This document shows, one piece after another, positions 1 through 8,104 of a DNA stretch of 59,826 bases. The notes beneath the pieces were generated by a model that did no database searches, was not told the DNA's origin, and saw nothing but the letters and a program-made list of their open reading frames with translations. The translations under genes were made by a program, and so were the position numbers. The stretch's first letter is position 1. Each line of letters starts with the position of its first letter. Origin of the DNA: a bacterium c-19 (lineage in GTDB: Bacteria > Bacillota_I > Bacilli_A > Erysipelotrichales > Erysipelotrichaceae); contig QZED01000005.1 in assembly GCA_009917405.1 (NCBI GenBank), forward strand, positions 1 through 59,826, written 5' to 3'.

Positions 1-2049
1 ACGGTAAACGGAAATATCGCAGAGTTTGATGCATTGAAATACAGCGGCACAACGAAAACGACAATCACAGTGACAAGAACGGCAGACGGAGAATCACCGT
101 TAAGCAAAAAAGTACAGGTTAGTGTGTTACCGAAAAGCATCACAATAACGATTGATGATAAAGAGAAGTACAAGGGAGAACAAAACCCTGCATTGACCTA
201 TAAGAATTTTAAGAATCAACTTGTTTCATGGAATGGTGTACAAGATGTCATACAAGAGAATGACATCAAGTTAAGCACAACCGCGAAGACAAACAGTAAT
301 GCAGGTGATTATAAAATCAAGGGAGACATTAATACATTAAACAAGACTTATCCAAACTACAGTTTTAAATTCAAAGAGGGAACGCTGACTATTAAGGAAG
401 ATAATATCGAAGATGACTGGTATCACTTAGAATTAGATGATGGAAACAATACTGCTTATACAGGTAAGTGGACGAATCAAGATGTGAATATCATCAGTGA
501 TCATCAAGAATATATCAACCTATCACTTGATCAAAGTACATGGAAACCGAATCAAGTCACAGTGACCAAAGAGGGAGAAACAAATCAAAGCTTTTGGATG
601 AAGAAGGACAGTGGAGCGATCACAAAGGAAAAGAAAGAGATCATCAAGATTGACAAGACAGCTCCAAAGGTAAAAGGTATTAAGGCAAAAGATACAAACA
701 ATAAGCTACAAGATATTATAAATAAGCTCAGTGGCGGCATCTTCTTCAAACCGGGAACTGCATTTGAAATTACGACAAGTGATGCGAAAGATGACTTAAA
801 GGTCAGCGGAACCAAGGAAATCAGTTATAAAGTTTATAAGTTAGATACTATGGCTCGTTCAGGTGAAGAACTGATGAAAGAGGGTAAACTAACTGTCACA
901 AAAGAAAAGGCAAGTATTACAATCAGTGAAACTACAGGTAAATACAAAGTATGTGTGATACCGACAGACAACGCTGGTAATACAAATACCGAAAGCTGTC
1001 ATGAAGTAGAATTGAAGAAAATCGATGTCGATGTCGATAAAGACGGCAAGCCTGATTTCAACGATCCAGATGGTGATGGATGTCCTGATCTAAACATTAA
1101 ATGGAAAGATCCAAATGACACAAAGAAATGGATCGTGCTTAACGGTGATCGTGATTACGATGGTATCCCTGATTACAATATTGACAGTGACGGAGATGGG
1201 AAACCTGACTTGAATATTGATACAGATAATGACGGCAAACCCGATCTTAACTTAGTGATTTTAAAGAAAACAGATTGGAAGCCAACGAAATGTGTAAAAC
1301 AAGACATAGAAAATGGAATCTTGGAAGAATACTGCACAGGCACAAGTGTAAAAGCTGTAATCAATATTGATACAGATGATGATGGTATTCCAAATATCAA
1401 CATTGATAATAAAGGAGATTTCAAACCTCATATCAACATATCAAAAAATGGAATCAATCCAATCATTAATATCGCCGTGATACATGACTGGAAACCTACT
1501 AAGAACTATTCTTCAGGTACATTTACTTACGACAGTATTAATAAGGAAGAAATTAAACCTGAATTAAATGTAGATTCAGATGAAGACGGATATCCTGATC
1601 TTAACCTTGATCTCGATAATGACGGAGTTCCTGATTTAAACGTAGATATTGATGACGATGGCATTCCTGATATGAATATTGATGGAGATGGAGACGGTAA
1701 ACCGGATGTGAATGTAGACACGAATAATGATGGTAAGCCTGATGAAAATCTCAAAGAAATAACCGAATGGAAACCGGAAAAGAACATAGACGGCGATTTC
1801 CCATTCGACACCATGATATTCAGTGATCCAAAAGAGCCTGAAAAGCCTGAAGAACCGACTAAAGATGATACCAAGCCGAAGGATACCGATAGTGATCAAA
1901 GCGATACATCGGTAAAAGGTTATTATAATCCGGTTACAAGTATTGGTGGGGCAAATACGGGAGATGAAACAGATATTTACTTGTATGTAGGGATGATGCT
2001 ATGTATGCTGTGCTGTCTGATCAAATATTCCCATCATCTTAAAGAATAA
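1..2049 (+). CDS. Large surface protein with MBG-like and DxDxDG calcium-type repeats (5' truncated)
   Basis: The reading frame is open from base 1, so the gene begins upstream of the window; the TTG at 34 is only an internal codon. The visible 682 or so residues start with a beta-rich Ig-like repeat, then an MBG-like domain (KYKGEQNPALTY, about residues 45-125). From about nt 1021 there are many acidic repeats of the form D-x-D-x-D-G-x-P-D-x-N, resembling thrombospondin type 3 / dockerin-like calcium loops. They are broken by spacers containing a DWKPTK-like motif. The C-terminus has a Pro/Glu/Lys linker, then ANTGD, a hydrophobic segment and a weakly basic tail, which is a degenerate sortase-type signal. 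Likely role is a cell-wall adhesin or stalk; no enzymatic domain is visible. A gene of similar style starts at 58248. Confidence is high for a surface protein and low for a specific function. Confidence 0.8.
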   Translation, partial: TVNGNIAEFDALKYSGTTKTTITVTRTADGESPLSKKVQVSVLPKSITITIDDKEKYKGEQNPALTYKNFKNQLVSWNGVQDVIQENDIKLSTTAKTNSNAGDYKIKGDINTLNKTYPNYSFKFKEGTLTIKEDNIEDDWYHLELDDGNNTAYTGKWTNQDVNIISDHQEYINLSLDQSTWKPNQVTVTKEGETNQSFWMKKDSGAITKEKKEIIKIDKTAPKVKGIKAKDTNNKLQDIINKLSGGIFFKPGTAFEITTSDAKDDLKVSGTKEISYKVYKLDTMARSGEELMKEGKLTVTKEKASITISETTGKYKVCVIPTDNAGNTNTESCHEVELKKIDVDVDKDGKPDFNDPDGDGCPDLNIKWKDPNDTKKWIVLNGDRDYDGIPDYNIDSDGDGKPDLNIDTDNDGKPDLNLVILKKTDWKPTKCVKQDIENGILEEYCTGTSVKAVINIDTDDDGIPNINIDNKGDFKPHINISKNGINPIINIAVIHDWKPTKNYSSGTFTYDSINKEEIKPELNVDSDEDGYPDLNLDLDNDGVPDLNVDIDDDGIPDMNIDGDGDGKPDVNVDTNNDGKPDENLKEITEWKPEKNIDGDFPFDTMIFSDPKEPEKPEEPTKDDTKPKDTDSDQSDTSVKGYYNPVTSIGGANTGDETDIYLYVGMMLCMLCCLIKYSHHLKE

Positions 2050-2065
2050 ACTTATGAAATTAAAA

Positions 2066-2104
2066 AAGAATCAAAAAACAATTTGCTTTTTGGTTCTTTT
2101 TATT
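2066..2104 (+). terminator. Terminator of the calcium-repeat surface gene
   Basis: An AAGAATCAAAAA arm pairs with TTTTTGGTTCTT (one G-U pair), followed by TTTTTATTT, 17 bases after the stop codon. Confidence 0.8.
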
Positions 2105-2154
2105 TATTGCTTACTTTTATACGTATAAATTGTATATCGATCGCAGTAGAATGA

Positions 2155-2183
2155 TTGAGAAACTCAGCCGGCTGTGATACAAT
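2155..2183 (+). promoter_or_regulatory. Promoter for recG-rnc
   Basis: TTGAGA at 2155-2160 and TACAAT at 2178-2183 are separated by 17 bp, a SigA-type layout, about 45 bp upstream of the recG start codon. Confidence 0.7.
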
Positions 2184-2228
2184 AACCATAACAAAATCAC
2201 ATACAGAGCGATCAAAGGACGGGAACAG

Positions 2229-4232
2229 ATGGAACTTTCAACATTACGAATTTCAGATAAAAAACAGGCGCTGTTAGCGACATTGAATATTTATCATGTT
2301 CAAGATCTTTTGACCTATTATCCGTTCCGTTATGAAACCATCGAAGCACTTCCTTATGAACAATGGCAAAAAGATGAGAAAGTAGCCTTATCCGGTATGA
2401 TCATTACAAGAGCGAGAGTAATTCGTTTAGGCGGAAAGCGCTCAATGACTAAGTTTAAGCTTTTAAATAAAGACGGCGAATTTGATATTTCATTGTTTAA
2501 TCGCCCGTGGGTATCACAGTTTAAACTAAATGAATCGATTACGATTATTGGTAAATATGAAGGAAAAAATCGTATTACAGCCTTGCAATATAATTTTAAG
2601 CCGCTGCAAGAGCAGCTTGGAATGACGCCTGTCTATAATGTAAAGGAAGGCATTACTCAGCGTGATATCAGAAGTTATATTGAAAAAGCATGGAAAGCAG
2701 TCGGTGCCGAAATCATCGATTTTGTGCCTGAAGTCTATCGCCGTAAATATCGTTTGATTTCACGAAAAGAAGCGATCTATTTTATCCATCATCCGAGTGA
2801 TCATGAAAGTGTCAAACAGGCACTGCGCCATTTAAAATATGAAGAATTTCTGCGTTTTCAGCTGGTTATGCAGGCGATGAAGGAACAGGAAGCACATGTT
2901 GTAAAGGGACATGCGAAACAGTTTCAATCAGCGGATGTATGGGAATTAAAGAACAGCCTGTCCTTTCAACTTACCAGGGATCAGCAGTGCGCGATTGAGG
3001 ATATTTTGACTGATTTAATGAGTGAGAAAGTCATGTATCGAATGTTACAGGGAGATGTGGGATGCGGTAAAACATTAGTTGCAGCATTCGGCATGTATGC
3101 GTGTATATTGGCACATAAACAGGCTGCTTTAATGGCGCCGACAGAAATTTTGGCTAAGCAGCATGCGAACAGTCTGCGTAAACTATTTCAGGATTTTGAT
3201 GTTCAGGTAGAGGTACTCTATTCCTCTTTGAAAGCATCTGAGAAAACAGCACTTCGTAAACGATTGGCAGAGAATGAAATCGATATTCTTGTCGGTACCC
3301 ATGCGCTGTTTCAAGAGGATGTGAAGTTTTATGATTTAGGCATGGTGGTTGCTGATGAACAGCATCGCTTTGGTGTCGGACAGCGCCGCAAGCTGATTGA
3401 AAAAGGCGATAAAGTAGATTTTTTATTGATGAGTGCAACGCCGATTCCGAGAACTTTGGCATTATCCTTATACGGTGATATGGATGTATCGACGATACAG
3501 GAACTGCCGAAGGGCAGGATGCCGATCACGACCGAGCTTGTTTCATCCTCATCCATGGGTCCGGTGCTGCCGAAGATTTTGCGCCTGATCGATGAAGGCA
3601 ATCAGTGCTACGTCGTATGTCCTGCGATTGAAAAAAATGAAGAAACAAATGTGAAAAATGTCACGGAAATCTATGAAGGCATGAAATCGTCACTCGGTAA
3701 AAAGTATACGATTGCGTTGCTTCACGGTAAAATGAGTGCGCAAGAAAAGGATGACGTGATGCGTGAATTTAAAGCACAGAACATTCAGATTCTTGTGTCG
3801 ACTACGGTAATTGAGGTCGGTGTCGATGTTCCGAGTGCTAATATTATGGTAATCTATGATGCACATCGTTTCGGTTTGTCACAGATTCATCAGCTGCGGG
3901 GCAGAGTCGGCAGAGGAGATCAACAAGGAACATGCTTCCTGTTAAGTGCGACAAAGGAACCAGACAGTCTTCGGCGGTTAAAGGTGCTGGAACAGACATG
4001 TGACGGTTTTGAAATTGCCCGTTATGATCTTGCGCTGCGCGGACCGGGTGATATACTAGGGACGCGGCAAAGCGGAGTGCCGGGATTTATTTTAGGTGAT
4101 GTGATTCAAGATGCGAATATTTTAGAGGTGGCACGTGATGATGCGTACGAGTTATGGAAACATTTGGAACAGTATCCGCAAGTACAAGAATATATTAATG
4201 AACAACTAAAATCAGGCGCATATGTCGACTGA
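2229..4232 (+). CDS. recG: ATP-dependent DNA helicase RecG
   Basis: RecG remodels stalled replication forks and branch-migrates Holliday junctions. The protein has 667 residues, close to the usual length. An N-terminal OB-type wedge domain (about residues 50-140) precedes the helicase core. Visible motifs are Walker A GDVGCGKT (about residue 275), DEQH (about 374), SATPIPRT (motif III), HGKM, and QLRGRVGRG (motif VI), followed by the RecG C-terminal region with RYDLALRGPGDILGTRQSG. The ATG at 2229 follows a purine-rich ribosome-binding site (AAAGGACGGG). rnc starts 30 bases after the stop with no terminator between, so the two are probably cotranscribed from the promoter at 2155-2183. Nothing odd was seen. 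Confidence 0.97.
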   Translation: MELSTLRISDKKQALLATLNIYHVQDLLTYYPFRYETIEALPYEQWQKDEKVALSGMIITRARVIRLGGKRSMTKFKLLNKDGEFDISLFNRPWVSQFKLNESITIIGKYEGKNRITALQYNFKPLQEQLGMTPVYNVKEGITQRDIRSYIEKAWKAVGAEIIDFVPEVYRRKYRLISRKEAIYFIHHPSDHESVKQALRHLKYEEFLRFQLVMQAMKEQEAHVVKGHAKQFQSADVWELKNSLSFQLTRDQQCAIEDILTDLMSEKVMYRMLQGDVGCGKTLVAAFGMYACILAHKQAALMAPTEILAKQHANSLRKLFQDFDVQVEVLYSSLKASEKTALRKRLAENEIDILVGTHALFQEDVKFYDLGMVVADEQHRFGVGQRRKLIEKGDKVDFLLMSATPIPRTLALSLYGDMDVSTIQELPKGRMPITTELVSSSSMGPVLPKILRLIDEGNQCYVVCPAIEKNEETNVKNVTEIYEGMKSSLGKKYTIALLHGKMSAQEKDDVMREFKAQNIQILVSTTVIEVGVDVPSANIMVIYDAHRFGLSQIHQLRGRVGRGDQQGTCFLLSATKEPDSLRRLKVLEQTCDGFEIARYDLALRGPGDILGTRQSGVPGFILGDVIQDANILEVARDDAYELWKHLEQYPQVQEYINEQLKSGAYVD

Positions 4233-4262
4233 TAACGCTTGATGAAAGAGAGGAAGAATATC

Positions 4263-4946
4263 ATGGACACAATTTTTGAATGGCTGGAGTCGCAGTCAAT
4301 CGAGTATAATAATAAACAAATGATCAAGGAAGCATTGACGCATTCGTCCTACGCAAACGAGCATCGCTGGGTCAAACGTGACAATGAGCGTTTGGAGTTC
4401 ATGGGTGATGCAGTGCTGCAACTGTGGTCATCGAAAAAGCTGTTCTCCATTCGTCCTTTATTAAGCGAAGGACAAATGACGACCCTGCGTTCCCAGCTCG
4501 TATGCGAAGAAGCGCTGGCTGATTATAATCGTAAACTCGGCTTGGGTAAATATTTATTGTTAGGTGCCGGAGAAGAACGAAACGGCGGTCGAAATCGTGA
4601 TTCACTGTTAGCGGATATGTTTGAAGCATTGTTAGGCGCATTGTTTATTGATCAAGGGATGTATGCGGTTGATATTATCTTAGAACAAGTATTGACACCT
4701 GCCATCACCTCCCCGAAAAGTGAAGCACTGATTGACTATAAGACCAAGCTTCAGGAATATGTACAGGCGGACACAAGACAAACCGTACATTATGAACTCG
4801 TTCGTATGGAAGGCCCGAGTAACTGTCCGGAATTTGAAATGAATGTACTTTTGGAAGATATAGTGCTAGGAACAGGGGTCGGTACAAGCAAAAAGCGTGC
4901 TGAACAGGCAGCGGCGAAAGCGGCATTTGAAAAAATGGTTAAATAG
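4263..4946 (+). CDS. rnc: Ribonuclease III
   Basis: RNase III cleaves double-stranded RNA in rRNA and mRNA processing. The 227-residue protein has the signature NERLEFMGDAVLQL with the catalytic Glu/Asp pair, the second acidic cluster DSLLADMFEALLGALF, and a C-terminal double-stranded RNA-binding domain (about residues 155-226, ending GTSKKRAEQAAAKAAFEKM). I chose ATG 4263 because GAGAGGAAG sits 6-14 bases upstream; earlier in-frame TTG 4239 and ATG 4242 lack such a site and would add a non-homologous extension. It lies directly downstream of recG. Confidence 0.96.
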   Translation: MDTIFEWLESQSIEYNNKQMIKEALTHSSYANEHRWVKRDNERLEFMGDAVLQLWSSKKLFSIRPLLSEGQMTTLRSQLVCEEALADYNRKLGLGKYLLLGAGEERNGGRNRDSLLADMFEALLGALFIDQGMYAVDIILEQVLTPAITSPKSEALIDYKTKLQEYVQADTRQTVHYELVRMEGPSNCPEFEMNVLLEDIVLGTGVGTSKKRAEQAAAKAAFEKMVK

Positions 4947-4982
4947 AAAAAATTGCAGGTTCTTTTCCGCCTGCATTTTTTA
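4947..4982 (+). terminator. Terminator of recG-rnc
   Basis: TGCAGG pairs with CCTGCA, flanked by A-run and T-run, directly after the rnc stop codon. Confidence 0.85.
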
Positions 4983-5105
4983 TGTGATATAAAATTATCC
5001 ACTGTTTGAAAAGCGATATTTTTTCTTAAGCATTGATGCCGGTATAATCAGACAATGTGAAAATATGGTAATTTTTAAAAAAAGAATCAATAAAATGATA
5101 AGCTA

Positions 5106-5114
5106 TGATATAAT
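5106..5114 (+). promoter_or_regulatory. Extended -10 promoter element for dacA-dut
   Basis: TGATATAAT fits an extended -10 box (TG-N-TATAAT) 20 bp upstream of the dacA start. No good -35 hexamer is visible at 17 bp. Confidence 0.5.
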
Positions 5115-5134
5115 AATAACTATGGAGTGATGGA

Positions 5135-6415
5135 ATGAAAAAGTTTCATAAAATAATTATCAGCATCTGTTTTATGTCCTTCCTAATGATACAAGCGCCG
5201 CCGCAGATTTCGGCAAAAGAGGAAGAATTACAGGTTGAAAGCAAATATGTAACAATATACAGCTTGAATGAACACAGTGCAATCTACGAACAGAAAGCAC
5301 ATGAACAGATGTATCCGGCTTCTTTGACTAAAATCATGACAACCTTAGTTGCCTTGGAGCATATCGATGATCTGCATAAAGAGATCGTGTTAGGTAAGGA
5401 TATTTTTGAGGGTTTGGAAAAAGAAGGCGCAAGTGTTGCCGGATATAATATTGATGATAAGGCACAGCTTATCGATTTATTATATGGTACGATGTTGCCG
5501 AGCGGCGCCGATGCAGCACGAGCGGTGGCAAAGCATGTAGCGGGCAGCGAAGAAGGCTTTGTGAAGCTGATGAATGAAAAAGCGGCTGAATTAAAGTTAG
5601 AGCATACGCATTTTATGAATACGACCGGTCTTCATCACGATAACCATTATTCCACCACAGCCGATATGGCAAAAATCTTAGAAACAGCATTAAAAAATAA
5701 GACCTTTTATGAAATATTTACAGCGGATGAATATACAAGTGCCGACGGCGCGATGCATTTTGATCATACGAAGCGAAGCATCATGGAAATTCTCCAATAT
5801 GATTCTCAACTGTTAATCGGATCTAAAACCGGTTATACATTAGAGGGCGGCTTGTGCTTGGCATCATTAATGAAGGTAGACGGCGCAGAGTATATTACGA
5901 TCACCGGTTATGCAGGTAATGATTTTTCAACGATGCAGCATTACAAAGATGCCAATACGATACACAGCTTCATACATGAACAGTTTGAAACAAAAACGGT
6001 GTATCAAGCGAATGATCCAGTTCGTATCTTACCGGTTTCCTATGGGAAAGCCGATGATGTACAAAGTGTTCTGCATGATGATATTACAATGTTGGTGCGC
6101 AAAGGTGAGGAATTGGAAGAAACGATTCTTATGGATACAATTATTGCGCCGATCGATACCGAGGAAGCGATTGCGCAGCTACAGATTTCCTCACCGAGTA
6201 TCAAGGCAAAGCATGTATATCCCTTGTATGCGAAGCATCCGGTAAAACGTAACTGGATTGATTACACGCTTCACGCATGGTGGTTCTATACCTTTGTGAT
6301 CGTGTTCTCCATTCTGACGTTGATCTTTTTTATCGGTAAACCGCGGATTGTAAGAACCTATCGCAGAATAAAACGACGCAGATTAAGAAGAAGACAAAGG
6401 AAGATGAGAAGATGA
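5135..6415 (+). CDS. dacA: D-alanyl-D-alanine carboxypeptidase (low-molecular-mass PBP, peptidase S11)
   Basis: This enzyme trims the terminal D-Ala from peptidoglycan pentapeptides outside the membrane. The 426-residue protein has an N-terminal signal sequence (hydrophobic residues 7-21, then ISAKEE). The active-site motif SLTK is at S63-K66 and the KTG motif at 231-233 (IGSKTGYTLEGG). The second motif reads S123-G-A-D instead of the usual S-x-N. The C-terminus has a transmembrane helix (WWFYTFVIVFSILTLIFFIG) followed by a very basic tail, so it is probably anchored at both the membrane and a polyanion-facing surface. The stop overlaps the ATG of the next gene by four bases (ATGA), indicating translational coupling. 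The exact paralogue (DacA, DacF or DacB) is uncertain. Confidence 0.9.
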   Translation: MKKFHKIIISICFMSFLMIQAPPQISAKEEELQVESKYVTIYSLNEHSAIYEQKAHEQMYPASLTKIMTTLVALEHIDDLHKEIVLGKDIFEGLEKEGASVAGYNIDDKAQLIDLLYGTMLPSGADAARAVAKHVAGSEEGFVKLMNEKAAELKLEHTHFMNTTGLHHDNHYSTTADMAKILETALKNKTFYEIFTADEYTSADGAMHFDHTKRSIMEILQYDSQLLIGSKTGYTLEGGLCLASLMKVDGAEYITITGYAGNDFSTMQHYKDANTIHSFIHEQFETKTVYQANDPVRILPVSYGKADDVQSVLHDDITMLVRKGEELEETILMDTIIAPIDTEEAIAQLQISSPSIKAKHVYPLYAKHPVKRNWIDYTLHAWWFYTFVIVFSILTLIFFIGKPRIVRTYRRIKRRRLRRRQRKMRR

Positions 6416-6921
6416 AAGAACATTTAATTTATTGGGCTAAAGTAAAGCCGCAGGCAGTAATTCCGAGCAAACGTGATGAAGACGCAGGTTATGATTTATA
6501 TCCATGTTTTAACGAGGATTATATCATGATAGAACCGCATCAAGTCAAAATGATCCCTTTAGGAATCGCATCGGCGTTTTCCAAGCGCTACGTGGTGTTG
6601 TTAAAGGAGCGCGGCAGTACCGGAACAAAGAATATCGCGCAGCGCAGCGGAGTGATTGACAGCGGATATCGCGGGGAGTATATGTGTCCCGTATCTAATT
6701 TGAATGCGGATCATATCCTTGTGATAGCTAAGAAACACATAAGTGAAGCACAGCTTCCGAAAGCACAGCTTCCTTATCTCATGATCCCTTATGAAAAGGC
6801 GATCTGTCAGGCTTTGATCTTAGAGGTACCTGCGCTTGTGAGTGAGGAAATCAGCTATGAGGATTTACTGGAAATACGCTCTGAGCGCATGGATGGGAAA
6901 CTGGGAAGCAGCGGAAAGTAA
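6412..6921 (+). CDS. dut: dUTP diphosphatase (dUTPase) family protein
   Basis: It hydrolyses dUTP to dUMP and keeps uracil out of DNA. All five trimeric dUTPase motifs are recognisable in 169 residues: motif 1 DAGYDLYP (about 23-30), motif 2 ERGSTGTKNI, motif 3 SGVIDSGYRGEY with the catalytic Asp, motif 4 KAICQALIL, and a shortened motif 5 near SERMDGKLGSSG. Motif 5 lacks the usual RGxxGFGSTG form, so the C-terminal arm over the active site may be altered. Its ATG overlaps the dacA stop by four bases. The riboswitch promoter starts eight bases after its stop codon. Confidence 0.88.
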   Translation: MKEHLIYWAKVKPQAVIPSKRDEDAGYDLYPCFNEDYIMIEPHQVKMIPLGIASAFSKRYVVLLKERGSTGTKNIAQRSGVIDSGYRGEYMCPVSNLNADHILVIAKKHISEAQLPKAQLPYLMIPYEKAICQALILEVPALVSEEISYEDLLEIRSERMDGKLGSSGK

Positions 6922-6928
6922 AAAAAGC

Positions 6929-6956
6929 TTGACACTGACGCAATCCGTGTTATGAT
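6929..6956 (+). promoter_or_regulatory. Promoter of the riboswitch/exchanger unit
   Basis: A consensus TTGACA (6929-6934) and TATGAT (6951-6956) are spaced by 16 bp. The predicted transcript start, near 6962, lies right at the first helix of the riboswitch. Confidence 0.85.
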
Positions 6957-6960
6957 ATAG

Positions 6961-7054
6961 AAGCTAAGGGAGTAGTTTGCGCAGGACACTGCGTGGTTAA
7001 GCCAACAACCGAAAAAATTTCTGGTTTTAGCCTTAATGAACAAGACTTATGCCA
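6961..7054 (+). ncRNA. yybP-ykoY-type (Mn2+-sensing) riboswitch
   Basis: The leader begins GCTAAGGGAGTAG, matching the family's conserved GGGAGTAG entry, and ends with CAAGACTTATGC, matching the conserved CAAGAC loop. GCTAAG (6963-6968) can pair with CTTA(T)GC (7046-7052) to close helix P1. Between them lie two arms: CGCAG/CTGCG (about 6980-6992) and AACC/GGTT (7008-7025). The 3' P1 strand overlaps the first arm of the terminator at 7043-7078, so ligand-stabilised P1 would prevent termination. That ON-switch arrangement is the one known for this family. The assignment was made by eye; a covariance-model search would confirm it. Confidence 0.78.
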
Positions 7055-7078
7055 TACTAGGCATGAGTCTATTTTTTT
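7043..7078 (+). terminator. Riboswitch-controlled intrinsic terminator
   Basis: AGACTTATGCC pairs with GGCATGAGTCT (one G-U), followed by ATTTTTTT, ending 15 bases before the exchanger start codon. Its 5' arm is shared with the riboswitch P1 helix. Confidence 0.85.
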
Positions 7079-7092
7079 GAAGGAGCGATACT

Positions 7093-8049
7093 ATGATCTA
7101 TCTTGTTTACTTTGTTTTAGCAATATCTGTTGTATTACTGGCAATTCGCTTATCCTATTACGTGGATGTGTTAGATCGCAAAACTAATTTATCAGGCGCC
7201 TTTATCGGTGGTGTTATGTTGGCGGCGGTTACTTCATTGCCGGAATTATTCACCGCTTTAACGGCAGTTCTGGCACTGGATCGACCGCAGTTAGTACAGG
7301 GTGATATCTTCGGCAGTAATGTATTTAATCTATGCGTGATCGGTGCGCTGATATTATTTACTTATCACAGTTACCGGCGGGCAAGCTTAAGTAAAACGCA
7401 TAAATCCACCATTATTTACGGCTTGATCATGTATGCACTGGCTTTTTTGGCAATGTTAAAGCCGATTGAGATTTCACTGGGCTTCTGTAATATCAATTTT
7501 ATGAGCATTTTAATTCTTGCGGTTTATGGCATCAATGTGCTGTTTATGAAAAACGATGAAAGTTCGGAAAATGAAAATGAAGACAACTGTCAATTGAGCG
7601 TCGGACAGGTCATTGTTCGTTTTATTCTGTACAGTGCGGCTTTGGTATCTGTCAGTATCCTGTTAACGCATGTGACTGATCGAGTCGCCGAAGAGCTTGG
7701 ATTGGGTGCGACGGTTGCAGGGGCAATTTTCTTAGGGGTGGCGACATCACTGCCGGAATTGAGCGCGTCAATTAATTTGGTTCGTATGAAGAATTACAAC
7801 GCGTCATTTGGCAATATCGTCGGCAGTAATTTGTTTAACTTTACGATTTTGAGCTTTGCCGATCTCGTTTACAGTAAAGGAAGCATTTTTATCTCTGAAC
7901 CGCAAGCTTTGAATCTATTGTACTTCGGCGCCGCTTCCTCACTTATGGCATACTTGATCATTCGCTTTAAGAAAAGTCGTTGGATCGTTTTGCCGTGCTG
8001 CATCTTGATTTTAGCATCTTATGTATTAAGCATCATCTTATCCATGTAA
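7093..8049 (+). CDS. CaCA-family sodium/calcium-type cation exchanger, probable Mn2+ exporter
   Basis: A 318-residue polytopic membrane protein with two inverted alpha-repeats of the CaCA superfamily: VTSLPELFTALTAV then GDIFGSNVFN (about residues 43-77), and VATSLPELSASINLV then GNIVGSNLFNF (about 214-251). The acidic TSLPE and GSN motifs line the ion site. A short acidic cytoplasmic loop (ESSENENEDN, about 157-166) separates the halves, as usual in YrbG-like members. The first repeat has GD where GN is more usual. ATG 7093 follows GAAGGAGCG. Annotated homologues are called Na+/Ca2+ antiporters, but the upstream yybP-ykoY-type riboswitch argues that manganese efflux is the physiological role; that is inference. 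Confidence 0.88.
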   Translation: MIYLVYFVLAISVVLLAIRLSYYVDVLDRKTNLSGAFIGGVMLAAVTSLPELFTALTAVLALDRPQLVQGDIFGSNVFNLCVIGALILFTYHSYRRASLSKTHKSTIIYGLIMYALAFLAMLKPIEISLGFCNINFMSILILAVYGINVLFMKNDESSENENEDNCQLSVGQVIVRFILYSAALVSVSILLTHVTDRVAEELGLGATVAGAIFLGVATSLPELSASINLVRMKNYNASFGNIVGSNLFNFTILSFADLVYSKGSIFISEPQALNLLYFGAASSLMAYLIIRFKKSRWIVLPCCILILASYVLSIILSM

Positions 8050-8058
8050 AATGTACAT

Positions 8059-8104
8059 AAAAAATCACTCCTGTTTGTTAATCCGTCAGTGAGTGATTAT
8101 TTTT
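8059..8104. terminator. Bidirectional terminator between exchanger and gntR
   Basis: AATCACTC (8063-8070) pairs with GAGTGATT (8091-8098), with an A-run on the left and a T-run on the right, so it can end transcription from both strands. The stop codon of the minus-strand gntR lies inside the loop. Confidence 0.8.

Noticed and set aside
1527..1874. Ser/Pro-rich minus-strand frame over the calcium repeats
   Set aside because: Mirror of the D-x-D-x-D-G repeats; no ribosome-binding site.
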